From NCBI GenBank assembly GCA_900556485.1, contig USOX01000006.1, positions 83,787 through 147,786 on the forward strand: a stretch of 64,000 nt of DNA. Reading direction: 5' to 3'. The translations under genes and the position numbers were made by a program. Of this stretch, positions 8,026 through 16,826 are shown in pieces. Source of the stretch: an uncultured Dysgonomonas sp. (GTDB lineage: Bacteria; Bacteroidota; Bacteroidia; Bacteroidales; Dysgonomonadaceae). Each line of letters opens with the position of its first letter. The first letter of the stretch is position 1. The notes beneath the pieces were generated by a model. That model ran no database searches, was not told the origin of the DNA, and saw only the letters and a program-made list of their open reading frames with translations.

Positions 8026-10014
8026 CTAGCTATTTACTTTATCTAAACGGTTGATCATTTCATTTCCTAATTTTGTTTTAACATCAATATGAGTAATGAC
8101 AGCTTTAACAAATGCATTTTCTTCAAACACACCTCTAACCTGCTCAAAATCCGTTTGTTGTTGTTGCCTATCTCCATCTAGTCCAAAACCGGTTCGAGAA
8201 GATAATGAAAATTCTTTTTTGGCATCTTCATAAATCATCTTATCCAGGTCTATAACAGCCTTACTCCATCGCTTGACTATATTTTTTATATCTTCGGCGG
8301 TAATAGTTTCCAATGTAAAACCATAATATTCCTGTATTTTATCCCATGCCCAAGTCCATTCTAAAGAATAATAATTTTGGTGAAGTTGCTTAAATGTATC
8401 GTTGATTTCTGAAACTTTAGATATTTCTCCATTTTCAATATCATCAATCAATTTATCTATCTCTGAACGAGGAGCTAATAAACCTCCAATATCGCTCCAG
8501 ACAGAGAGTCCTATGGTTGTATCAGGTTTCAGATATTCTCTTATTTCTGCATTACTTGTACAAGGACAATTAGCTAAACGGGATATAATAGAGTTACCAA
8601 GAAACTTATTTATTGCCATATCATATAATACCAAACCTTTTTTCAAAGAAGAGCACTTTATCCGGCATCCTTTGTAAGAATAGAAATCACAGGCTTCTCC
8701 ATTTGTATCCAACATGTTTCGAAGTATTTCTATAGCTTTAAACATCTTCTGGACTGTATAAGGACTTAGTAAATTGAAATTTATCTGATCCAATTTTTCC
8801 GGATCTTTACGTTGATCTCGTTTGGGAAATTTTTGAGCATCACGAATTGTTCCGACACTACGTAGATTAACGCCCGGAACCAGTACTGTTTTATTTTTAT
8901 CTTCTATAAGGTACGAGAATGGCATATTAGAAGTATCTGTATTATGATAATGCCGTCCCATTATGAGAGAAAAAGCTCCGATCCTGGATGGCCACAATAT
9001 ATAGGAATCACTTGTTGTTTTACCACCTCTTTCTACAATACCTTGATGGATAGGACCAAGTTTGTACATATGATTACTCTGGTTCGATCCAGATCCGGCA
9101 TTCATAAAAGAAAACATTCCGGCTATGAGTAAAGTCGATTTATGATGCGTTACTGTATATGGCCCGGCAAAAAGTGCGCAGGCCTCACCGTTTTCTCCTT
9201 GGCAATTACTGAAGAATAAGGAATCTCCAGCCGAGTATGTATGTCCTAAGTGACAAGCTTGCCCAACAAAACAACGGGTGAGCATAGTACCATCTTCGAC
9301 ATGAGTTCCTGAGCAAATAATAAAATCTTTAGCCATCACACTATAACCAATATGTATAGGAGCATGTTGATTGCTATTGATACTTCCATTTTCAAGATGA
9401 CGTGCACCTTCAATTATAGCATTATCTCCTATCCGGACATTTTTAATAGCACCGGCATTTACTATTCTAACATTATTACCTATTGTGCCTATACCAGATT
9501 GTTGTTCCAAAGCATAGGCCTGTACCATTTCTTGTAATTTTCTTGTAAGAATGGGTCGATGACGATAAAAAGATAAAATATATGCAAAATGAGCACTGAG
9601 CTTATCGTATATCAAAACTTCACGTCCTCCGGTCTCATTTAAAACAGAAACCTCTACCCCGTTTCCAAAGAAAGATTCTCCATCTACATATATATGATGT
9701 ACATTTTGTATACAGACATTGTTCCCTATTTGATAATTTGCTATATAATTTTGAATATTTTCTATAAGCACATTATTCCCAATTTCACAATTATGCAAGC
9801 AGGCATGGTTTATTCCAGAATGTTTCTTTAGTCCTCCAGGAAGAACAAAACACTCTTCGAAGACTCCTAATTTGATATTGCCCGAAAAATTCACAAATTT
9901 GATGTGCTGAGGTGTAAAGTTATTGTGTACAAGTATATTATTCCAACACTCTGCACTACAACCTTGATTCGTTAATTTTTCAATTTCGATAGGTGACAGA
10001 TTTCTGTAATTCAT
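8026..10014 (-). CDS. DUF4954 family protein (hexapeptide-repeat beta-helix)
   Basis: A large cytoplasmic protein of the Bacteroidetes-typical DUF4954 family, sometimes annotated as UDP-N-acetylglucosamine pyrophosphorylase-like because of its repeats. Residues about 60-270 contain many IGNNV / IGDNAIIEG / IGYSV hexapeptide-like turns, the signature of a left-handed beta-helix as found in sugar-nucleotide acyltransferases. The C-terminal third is helical and charged, with a Q-rich patch (RQQQQTDFEQ). No signal peptide. Length 662 aa, in the range I expect for the family. The biochemical function is not established; a role in sugar-nucleotide or acyl metabolism would be guesswork from the fold. 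It is monocistronic. Confidence 0.85.
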   Translation of the reverse strand: MNYRNLSPIEIEKLTNQGCSAECWNNILVHNNFTPQHIKFVNFSGNIKLGVFEECFVLPGGLKKHSGINHACLHNCEIGNNVLIENIQNYIANYQIGNNVCIQNVHHIYVDGESFFGNGVEVSVLNETGGREVLIYDKLSAHFAYILSFYRHRPILTRKLQEMVQAYALEQQSGIGTIGNNVRIVNAGAIKNVRIGDNAIIEGARHLENGSINSNQHAPIHIGYSVMAKDFIICSGTHVEDGTMLTRCFVGQACHLGHTYSAGDSLFFSNCQGENGEACALFAGPYTVTHHKSTLLIAGMFSFMNAGSGSNQSNHMYKLGPIHQGIVERGGKTTSDSYILWPSRIGAFSLIMGRHYHNTDTSNMPFSYLIEDKNKTVLVPGVNLRSVGTIRDAQKFPKRDQRKDPEKLDQINFNLLSPYTVQKMFKAIEILRNMLDTNGEACDFYSYKGCRIKCSSLKKGLVLYDMAINKFLGNSIISRLANCPCTSNAEIREYLKPDTTIGLSVWSDIGGLLAPRSEIDKLIDDIENGEISKVSEINDTFKQLHQNYYSLEWTWAWDKIQEYYGFTLETITAEDIKNIVKRWSKAVIDLDKMIYEDAKKEFSLSSRTGFGLDGDRQQQQTDFEQVRGVFEENAFVKAVITHIDVKTKLGNEMINRLDKVNS

Positions 10015-10117
10015 TTAAAATATATTTAGTGTTAGTAGTTTTTGTATATTTATTCTGACAAAATTGAATAAACGCAAAACTAATAATAAAAATTTAATAT
10101 TTGTTTATAAATAAAAA

Positions 10118-10141
10118 AAGAAGCTTCATTTGAAGCTTCTT
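10118..10141 (-). terminator. Terminator after the ECF sigma factor gene
   Basis: An 11-bp inverted repeat (AAGAAGCTTCA / TGAAGCTTCTT) is followed on the minus strand by a run of seven T. It lies 22 bp past the sigma stop codon. Confidence 0.8.
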
Positions 10142-10163
10142 CCTTATTATATTATAATATGTA

Positions 10164-10721
10164 TTATTCTCTGTCTTGATATTTGTAATCAGCTAATAAT
10201 TCTTGTAAACGCTTTCTTGCAAAGAAAATACGGCTTTTAACAGTTCCGATAGGTAACTTTAATTGTTGTGCTATCTCTTCATATTTAAATCCGGAGACAT
10301 GCATAGAAAATGGAACTTTGTATTCATCTGAAAATCCATTGATTACCTTCACTATCTCAGCTACAGTATAAGCTCCTTCAGGAGTATCAAAACCTGAATC
10401 CTGAGGCATATTCAGATGATATAAATTCTCAGTTTGGTCTATCATAGTCTGGCTACGAACCACACGGCGATAGTTATTCACAAATATATTGTGCATTATA
10501 GTGAATACCCAACCTTTGAAATTTACATTCTCGTAATATTTCTCTTTATTATCAAGTGCACGTAATGTTGTCTCTTGTAATAAATCTTTAGCCTCTTCTC
10601 TATTAGATGTGAGTGTTAATGCAAAATTAAACATATTGTTTTGCAAATCAATTAGTTTGTCTTCAAACCCTTTACTGCTTTCTAGTGTTGCCATCGTTGT
10701 AAAATTTTTTAAATTGGCCAA
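10164..10721 (-). CDS. ECF-type RNA polymerase sigma factor (sigma-70 family)
   Basis: A group IV sigma factor that redirects RNA polymerase. Region 2 spans about 25-95 (NREEAKDLLQETTLRALDNKEKY and FKGWVFTIMHNIFVNNYRR, the core-binding and -10-recognising parts). Region 4 spans about 125-178 (YKYEEIAQQLKLPIGTVKSRIFFARKRLQELL-type helix-turn-helix). No anti-sigma gene follows or precedes, which is unusual for stress ECFs but common for the general-type ECF sigmas of Bacteroidetes. The start is the ATG after a roughly 60-nt leader from the -7 box at 10783-10790; a second in-frame Met lies 10 codons in. The stimulus is unknown. Confidence 0.92.
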   Translation of the reverse strand: MANLKNFTTMATLESSKGFEDKLIDLQNNMFNFALTLTSNREEAKDLLQETTLRALDNKEKYYENVNFKGWVFTIMHNIFVNNYRRVVRSQTMIDQTENLYHLNMPQDSGFDTPEGAYTVAEIVKVINGFSDEYKVPFSMHVSGFKYEEIAQQLKLPIGTVKSRIFFARKRLQELLADYKYQDRE

Positions 10722-11062
10722 ATTTTGTTATAGTTACTCAAGTTTTGTATAATCACTTGTATTTGTTGAGCTGATTACATGACAAAGGTATGAATTATTT
10801 CTATTAAACCTAAAAAAATAACCTGCTTTTTGTGAAAAATTTCAATAAAATATTAAATATATTTTTAAATAATTGATTATCACATATTTAAAATGTGAAT
10901 TTTCTTCATTGATTGGTCATAGATAATATCTATACACCTAAATAATCCTTTTTTATCATCGAAAATTCAGTCAAAATGTCATAAAAAAGGCATTTGGCAT
11001 CTTATTTGTCCTATTACTATACCGTAAATTAACGAAATATATACTAATAAAATAAGTCAATT
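10722..11062. other. Divergent intergenic region, ECF sigma / htpG
   Basis: This 341-bp stretch is strongly AT-rich. It holds the sigma gene's -7 box (plus-strand 10783-10790) and presumably the htpG promoter. I see no confident htpG -7 box, no CIRCE-like inverted repeat and no ORF worth calling. Confidence 0.6.
10783..10790 (-). promoter_or_regulatory. Probable -7 box of the ECF sigma gene
   Basis: On the minus strand this reads TACCTTTG, a match to TAnnTTTG, 62 bp upstream of the sigma ATG. Confidence 0.55.
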
Positions 11063-12952
11063 ATGGAAAGAAAAGGTAAAATTGGGGTAATAACTGAGAA
11101 TATTTTCCCTATAATAAAGAAATTTTTATACAGTGACCACGAGATCTTCCTTAGAGAGCTGGTTTCCAATGCTGTAGATGCTACGCAAAAATTAAAAACA
11201 TACTCTTCTATGGGAGAATTCAAAGGAGAGTTGGGGAATATATCTATAAATATTACTATAAATAAGGAGAATGGAACCCTTACTATTTCTGATAGGGGAA
11301 TCGGTATGACAGTCGAAGAGATAGAAAAATATATCAATCAAATTGCTTTCTCGTCGGCAAATGAGTTTCTAGATAAATATCAGAAGGATGCTAATTCAAT
11401 TATAGGACATTTTGGGCTGGGCTTCTATTCAGCTTTTATGGTGGCTAAGAAGGTTGAGATTGTGACTAAATCATTTAAAGAAGGCTCTGAAGCTGTAAAA
11501 TGGAGCTGTGATGGATCTCCTGAGTTCACAATAGAGGCTTCAGACAAGCCTGATAGAGGTACAGATATAATATTATATATAGATGATGAAAATCAGAACT
11601 TCTTAGAAAAAGAAGAAATAGATAAATTACTCAAGAAATACTGTCACTTCCTGCCTATACCTGTTGTGTTTGGTAAAAAAACAGAATGGAAAGATGGAAA
11701 ATCTGTTGAAACAGACGAAGATAATGTAATAAATGACACTAATCCTCTTTGGACTCGCAAACCAGCAGACTTAAAGGATGAAGATTATAAAAGCTTCTAT
11801 AAAGAACTATATCCTTTTTCGGATGAGCCTATGTTTTGGATACATTTAAATGTGGATTATCCATTTAAGTTGACAGGAGTTCTTTATTTTCCACAAATAA
11901 AGAGTAATGTAGATCTTAATAGGAATAAAATTCAGCTATATAGTAACCAGGTGTTTGTTACAGACTCTGTAGAAGGTATTGTCCCTGAATTTCTTACATT
12001 GATGCATGGGGTGATTGATTCTCCGGATATTCCTTTGAATGTATCGCGTTCATATCTTCAAAGCGATCAGAATGTGAAAAAAATCTCAAGTCATATTACA
12101 AAGAAGGTTGCAGACAGATTAGAAGAAATATTTAAAAATGACCGTCCTCAGTTTGAAGAAAAATGGGATAGTTTGAAAATATTTATAGAATATGGTATAT
12201 TGACAGACGAGAAATTTTACGACCGCGCTCAAAAATTCTGCTTATTAAAAGATACAGATGGCAAGGCGTTTACTTTCGAAGAATATAAAACGTTGATTTC
12301 AGCAAACCAAACAGATAAAGAGGGCAACTTGATATATCTGTATGCAAATAACAGAGATGAGCAATATAGCTATATTGGTACGGCTAAAGATAAGGGGTAT
12401 GATGTAATCCTTTTTGATGGACAATTAGATGTACATATGGCTGGGCTATTAGAGCAAAAGTTTGAAAAGAGCCGTTTTGTACGGGTTGATAGTGATACAG
12501 TAGATAATCTGATTCAAAAAGAAGATATCAAAGAGGTCAAATTAACAGATAAGCAGAAAGAAGAGCTCAGTGAAGCATTTACTTCTCAATTACCCAAAAT
12601 CGAAAAAACTGAATTTTCTGTAGAATACAAGGCATTGAATGAAAAGGATCAGCCTATTCAGATTACTCAGAATGAATTTATGCGTCGTATGAAAGAAATG
12701 TCAGCTATGCAATCGGGCATGGGATTCTATGGAGAGATGCCTAATACTTATAATTTGGTATTGAATATAGAACATCCTACTATAAAGAAGATTATGGCTG
12801 ATGTGGACGGTAAGGACAAAGATGCTGTAGATAGTTATGCAAACGAAAGTGTAGATATTCGTCAGCTCGTTGACCTTGCTTTACTTTCGAATGGTATGCT
12901 AAAAGGCGAAGCTTTGAATAAGTTTATAAAGAGAAATATGGATAATATTTAA
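11063..12952 (+). CDS. htpG: Molecular chaperone HtpG (Hsp90 family)
   Basis: Cytosolic ATP-dependent homodimeric Hsp90 chaperone that remodels client proteins with DnaK. The N-terminal GHKL ATPase domain (1-about 215) has the family motifs ELVSNAVDA (catalytic Glu and Mg-binding Asn), DRGIGM and GHFGLGFYSAF. The middle domain (about 220-490) contains the client and ATPase-activating loop segment GVIDSPDIPLNVSRS. The C-terminal dimerisation domain completes 629 aa. Bacteroidetes HtpG proteins are often slightly longer, so a modest loop shortening is possible. The gene is monocistronic with a strong terminator; its heat-shock control element could not be recognised. Confidence 0.97.
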   Translation: MERKGKIGVITENIFPIIKKFLYSDHEIFLRELVSNAVDATQKLKTYSSMGEFKGELGNISINITINKENGTLTISDRGIGMTVEEIEKYINQIAFSSANEFLDKYQKDANSIIGHFGLGFYSAFMVAKKVEIVTKSFKEGSEAVKWSCDGSPEFTIEASDKPDRGTDIILYIDDENQNFLEKEEIDKLLKKYCHFLPIPVVFGKKTEWKDGKSVETDEDNVINDTNPLWTRKPADLKDEDYKSFYKELYPFSDEPMFWIHLNVDYPFKLTGVLYFPQIKSNVDLNRNKIQLYSNQVFVTDSVEGIVPEFLTLMHGVIDSPDIPLNVSRSYLQSDQNVKKISSHITKKVADRLEEIFKNDRPQFEEKWDSLKIFIEYGILTDEKFYDRAQKFCLLKDTDGKAFTFEEYKTLISANQTDKEGNLIYLYANNRDEQYSYIGTAKDKGYDVILFDGQLDVHMAGLLEQKFEKSRFVRVDSDTVDNLIQKEDIKEVKLTDKQKEELSEAFTSQLPKIEKTEFSVEYKALNEKDQPIQITQNEFMRRMKEMSAMQSGMGFYGEMPNTYNLVLNIEHPTIKKIMADVDGKDKDAVDSYANESVDIRQLVDLALLSNGMLKGEALNKFIKRNMDNI

Positions 12953-12972
12953 ATCGAAGTATTTAATAGGAG

Positions 12973-13001
12973 AAAGAGGTTACAAAATCTGTAACCTCTT
13001 T
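12973..13001 (+). terminator. Terminator after htpG
   Basis: A 12-bp stem (AAAGAGGTTACA / TGTAACCTCTTT) with a 5-nt loop and T-run follows 20 bp after the stop codon. It may also serve the convergent SH3 gene. Confidence 0.85.
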
Positions 13002-13017
13002 TTTTGTATTTAAAATA

Positions 13018-13818
13018 TCAGTCCAATAAAAGCCACTCGAAGAAACCGTCCTTCCCTTCTTGTTTCCTCTTCTTTTCTGAATATTTGCTGTACACTAAAG
13101 TTTGATCGTCTATTATAATAAAGATGTTATCTTTCTTCTGTTTTTTTCCGACGGGCCGGAATCTCATTTTCAGTAATGAATTTCCTTGTATATCTATATA
13201 AAAGCCTCCCTGTGAAGTGTTATCATTTTTTATACTATATGAATATCGGCGAATAGGCAAACTGTCTTTATCAAACTCATAACCTTCTGTATGATGTGTA
13301 TGATATTTATCAAGTAATCCAAAGCCAGAAGAAAATAATGAAGCTACAACATTATTCTCTTTATCAGCAATAAAGCCATAAGTCATCTCCTTGTCGCAAA
13401 AATATACTTTAAAACAATGATTTTTTTGAGCATCTTTGATTGTTGTAATACGAGATATCTCAAATTCCATATATAGATTGTCCGCATGGTTTTTGTTTAT
13501 TATTCCTTGAGGAATCTCTATCAAACGACTAATATGAATAAATCCATAGATTGAATTTTTATGAGCTTGCACAAAAATCCAATTTTTATGTTTTCCATTA
13601 ATTCCTCTTAATATTTTATAGTTTGGAATGGTGCAAAGCGCATTGGATTTAATATTTGGTTCTTCTCTTAGATTTATCCAACCATCGTTGTCGTTAACGA
13701 CATACAATTTATTGTCAGAGACCATATAGGTTGGTTGTTTAGTCTTTTGAGCGAATCCTCCTATATGGAAAGTAATAAAAATAAAGAGCAAACAAATTAT
13801 AGGTTTCACATTATCCAT
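13018..13818 (-). CDS. Secreted bacterial SH3-domain protein of unknown function
   Basis: A 266-aa exported protein. Residues 1-23 are a signal peptide (hydrophobic run ending GGFAQ). Residues about 35-100 look like a bacterial SH3 (SH3b) domain: GWINLREEPNIKS followed by a turn and WIFVQAH...YGFIHISRL, the pattern used by cell-wall-associated proteins to bind peptidoglycan or protein partners. The C-terminal part has no fold that I recognise. Its start overlaps the end of the upstream MoxR ATPase gene by 8 bp, so the two are translationally linked or at least co-transcribed, although similar MoxR operons usually continue with DUF5682 and vWA genes. The SH3 assignment is moderately sure; the function is unknown. 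Confidence 0.75.
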   Translation of the reverse strand: MDNVKPIICLLFIFITFHIGGFAQKTKQPTYMVSDNKLYVVNDNDGWINLREEPNIKSNALCTIPNYKILRGINGKHKNWIFVQAHKNSIYGFIHISRLIEIPQGIINKNHADNLYMEFEISRITTIKDAQKNHCFKVYFCDKEMTYGFIADKENNVVASLFSSGFGLLDKYHTHHTEGYEFDKDSLPIRRYSYSIKNDNTSQGGFYIDIQGNSLLKMRFRPVGKKQKKDNIFIIIDDQTLVYSKYSEKKRKQEGKDGFFEWLLLD

Positions 13819-14908
13819 TCATATCGCTACATGTGTTATATAATCCGCGCCATGAAGCGCCACGCTTTTTCATTACATTTTCAAGATACTCTTTCCAAAC
13901 CAGTTTATCTTTATCTTCGTCTTTAACAACAGCACCTTGCAGTCCGGCAGCCATGTCTTCATCTGTGATGGTTCCATTTCCAAAGCTTGCAGCTAAAGCC
14001 ATGCTGTTTGTTATTAAAGAAATAGCTTCTGCTGTGGAGATTACACCACTTGGAGATTTTAGCTTTTGCTTTTCATCCAGGGTCATTCCCTGCCGAAGTT
14101 CACGGAAGATAGTGACAATTTTCTCAATAGCTTCATTTGTTGGTAAAGAGGCTTTTAAACGATAATTATTAGATATTTCGGCTACACGTTTAGTTACGAT
14201 AGATACTTCCGTCTCCAGATTGGCTGGAGCCGGCAACACTATAATATTAAAGCGACGTTTCAGTGCCGATGACATATCGTTTACTCCCCTATCCCTTGTA
14301 TTTGCTGTAGCTATTATAGAGAAACCGCGTTTTGCAGGTTGTTCTGCTCCCAATTCGGGAATAGCTATTGTTTTTTCAGACATAATAGAGATTAATGCAT
14401 CCTGTACTTCAGATGCACAACGCGATATTTCTTCGAATCGTGCAACTGATCCGGTTTCCATAGCTCTGTAAATAGGGCTTTTAATTAAAGCTTCGTTTGA
14501 TGGACCATTTGCCAGTAGCATAGCATAGTTCCACGAATAGCGGATATGCTCTTCGCTAGTTCCGGCAGTACCTTGTACTACTTTAGCCGAATCGCCACAA
14601 ATAGCTGCTGTCAGATTTTCAGACAGCCAGGATTTAGCAGTTCCCGGCTCACCTATTAATAAGAGAGACCGATCTGTTAGCAGGGTCGCAATAGCAATCT
14701 CTACTAATCGGTTATGTCCTATATATTTAGGTGTAATATCTGTTTTCCCAGCTTTTCCTCCTACTATAAATTTAAGAACAGCTTTAGGTGAGAGTTGCCA
14801 TCCTATAGGTTTTTCTTCGTTTTTATCTTCTTCTTTCAGGGCTTGCAGTTCATGTGCATAAAGGAGTTCTGCAGGTAACCTTAATACATCTTCTTTATTT
14901 TCTGCCAT
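13811..14908 (-). CDS. MoxR-type AAA+ ATPase (YehL-like)
   Basis: A cytoplasmic AAA+ chaperone-like ATPase of the MoxR superfamily, which acts on partner proteins, often with vWA-domain proteins. Walker A is GEPGTAKS at 86-93. The Walker B region reads VARFEEISR (158-160 FEE), with Glu where the usual Asp stands. Sensor 1 is ATANTRDRGVN near 200, with the arginine-containing SSALKRRF following. At 365 aa it has about the length of E. coli YehL, and the flanking SWIM protein gene matches the YehQ type of the yehLMPQ cluster. The gap to the upstream HEAT-like gene is 36 bp, so the SWIM, HEAT-like and MoxR genes form an operon. The expected vWA partner is absent here. What it remodels is unknown. 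Confidence 0.9.
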   Translation of the reverse strand: MAENKEDVLRLPAELLYAHELQALKEEDKNEEKPIGWQLSPKAVLKFIVGGKAGKTDITPKYIGHNRLVEIAIATLLTDRSLLLIGEPGTAKSWLSENLTAAICGDSAKVVQGTAGTSEEHIRYSWNYAMLLANGPSNEALIKSPIYRAMETGSVARFEEISRCASEVQDALISIMSEKTIAIPELGAEQPAKRGFSIIATANTRDRGVNDMSSALKRRFNIIVLPAPANLETEVSIVTKRVAEISNNYRLKASLPTNEAIEKIVTIFRELRQGMTLDEKQKLKSPSGVISTAEAISLITNSMALAASFGNGTITDEDMAAGLQGAVVKDEDKDKLVWKEYLENVMKKRGASWRGLYNTCSDMNG

Positions 14909-14944
14909 TTTTCTATTATATTTCAGGTATTATTCAATCAAAAT

Positions 14945-16807
14945 TTAATTATTTGCAGTTTCTATATCATCTGCAATCTCGCCATATGCTTCTAGTTTGG
15001 TATTTTCAGCGAGTTTTCGGAATTTAGCTGCATATTCTTTAGGAAACTTATTCCAGAAGCCAGCATTCTTCAATCTGCTTAATACATAGTAATATGTATT
15101 TTTTGGAAATTTTTCTATTGCTGAAAATATCAATTCAAAGCGATTAGATAACTCACGTTCCATTATCATTTTGAATGGTATGACTTGTTCGTATGGTTGG
15201 AGTTTGTTTTTGGCATCAAGTTCTGTGACTAGCTTGGTAAGAAGCTTTTCGGAACGTTCGCTATTTTGTGGTTCACAAGCATTAATAATGGATAATGCTA
15301 AGTCATTCTCGTTGTTCCATTTGCCTTTATTGGCATTTTGCAATAAATCATATAATAAATCTATCCAGCGAGAGTCTATCTTATTCTTTTCTATTTGTGC
15401 ATTCTCATTATTATGGTATAAATAGCCTTCGGCGTTGCTATATGCACTATATAGATTATTTATAGCAAGTACTTTTTTCTTAAATAAACTGCTGAATACA
15501 TCGTATATCTTCTCTTTAGCATATCCATATTGCACAGCTGAATGAAAATAGTTGATCCATAATGAAGATTTTTCCGAGTTGTCTGGAATCTCTTTCATTA
15601 CTTTTTCATAAAAAGCGATTTTATCGGATAGATTAAAGCTATTTAAAGCTCCTATAATACCTTGAGTCACTCTATGAGCTGTATTTTCAAGAAGTCCTTT
15701 TTTCCCTGTTATTAGTTTTATATATTGTTCGTTTGTTAAAACTCTTTCAAAAAAAGTATAGACTTCTCCTCTGTCTTTGTTTTCGAATACATTGAGATTA
15801 GTACAAAATTTATCAAGTTTATCTACTAAATCTTTATCTTTTACTTCTTTATCCAATGTTATAAAATCTTCGAATGATTTTGCAACTTCATCAAAAACTT
15901 CTTGAAAAAAAAAGGGTAGCTTCGAGGAAGCTATGGCGGCAACAATTGGCGGTAGATTAGATTTGTTTTTATTCTTTATGTATATATCTTTTAGTTTTTC
16001 GAGACTGGTTTGTGTATTTAATTTGGCTAAAGCTTTGTATGCTGATTCTCTGACTAGTTTATTCTTATCATCAGCCAGTTTAATTATCAGTTCCTCATTT
16101 TTAGGATCGTTACTCAGTATTGTAATAGCTTCAGCCTGTAGAGCCGGTAAACTTTTAGATAGAATTTCATCTATTATTTTCAATAATTCAGGATAGTTAT
16201 ATTGCGATAATAAACGAAGCCTTCTCGCATTTTCGGTCCTGTCTTCATATTTAAAGTTTTGGATTAGAAAAGGAATAATAGGTTTTCCTACTTTTGGTAT
16301 TATTGTTTTTTCTACATAATCACAAAGTTCAGAATACTTGTCGCCTAAGGCGTAATCCAGATACTGATAGGTGCGGGAATCAGTAAAGATATTCCTTTCG
16401 AAGGCATCTTTCAGAACTTCTAGCCTCCCGGAATTACTCGTTGTAAGAGCTTCTATAACTGGTTTTAGCTGAAGGTAAGAAAAGGCAGTATTGATATCAT
16501 CAATCGGGATATTAGGGATTTGTTCTTTTTCTTCCACTTCTGTTTCTACTAAATCGCCCTGGGTATAAAGAACAGAATATAATAATGTGGAAATAGACAT
16601 TAGTTTTTCGGCAGATTGCTGCATATCTATTTCTAGTAATTCTTCTATGTCAGTTGCTAACTTTTTGAATACAGGAGCTTTTTCTCCTAATTTATTTAAT
16701 ACAGGTATATGCTTTTGAAGACGTGGATCTCCTTTCGCGAACTTGCTTCCGGCAATAAATAGCCTATTTATCTCTTGCTGAAGGTCATATAATGGTTGTA
16801 GTCTCAT
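14945..16807 (-). CDS. HEAT-like repeat protein of the SWIM/MoxR operon
   Basis: A 620-aa soluble protein with no signal peptide. It is rich in paired amphipathic helices resembling HEAT or ARM repeats, for example LPALQAEAITILSNDPKNEELIIKL and LVRESAYKALAKLNTQTSLEKL around residues 215-275. Repeat solenoids usually serve as protein-binding scaffolds. Position between a SWIM zinc-finger gene and a MoxR ATPase gene, with 19 and 36 bp gaps, makes it a likely scaffold or client adaptor of that complex. It may belong to one of the DUF families found beside MoxR operons (DUF5691-like), but I cannot confirm this. No catalytic motif seen. Confidence 0.75.
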   Translation of the reverse strand: MRLQPLYDLQQEINRLFIAGSKFAKGDPRLQKHIPVLNKLGEKAPVFKKLATDIEELLEIDMQQSAEKLMSISTLLYSVLYTQGDLVETEVEEKEQIPNIPIDDINTAFSYLQLKPVIEALTTSNSGRLEVLKDAFERNIFTDSRTYQYLDYALGDKYSELCDYVEKTIIPKVGKPIIPFLIQNFKYEDRTENARRLRLLSQYNYPELLKIIDEILSKSLPALQAEAITILSNDPKNEELIIKLADDKNKLVRESAYKALAKLNTQTSLEKLKDIYIKNKNKSNLPPIVAAIASSKLPFFFQEVFDEVAKSFEDFITLDKEVKDKDLVDKLDKFCTNLNVFENKDRGEVYTFFERVLTNEQYIKLITGKKGLLENTAHRVTQGIIGALNSFNLSDKIAFYEKVMKEIPDNSEKSSLWINYFHSAVQYGYAKEKIYDVFSSLFKKKVLAINNLYSAYSNAEGYLYHNNENAQIEKNKIDSRWIDLLYDLLQNANKGKWNNENDLALSIINACEPQNSERSEKLLTKLVTELDAKNKLQPYEQVIPFKMIMERELSNRFELIFSAIEKFPKNTYYYVLSRLKNAGFWNKFPKEYAAKFRKLAENTKLEAYGEIADDIETANN

Positions 16808-16826
16808 TGTTGTAATCGTATTTTAA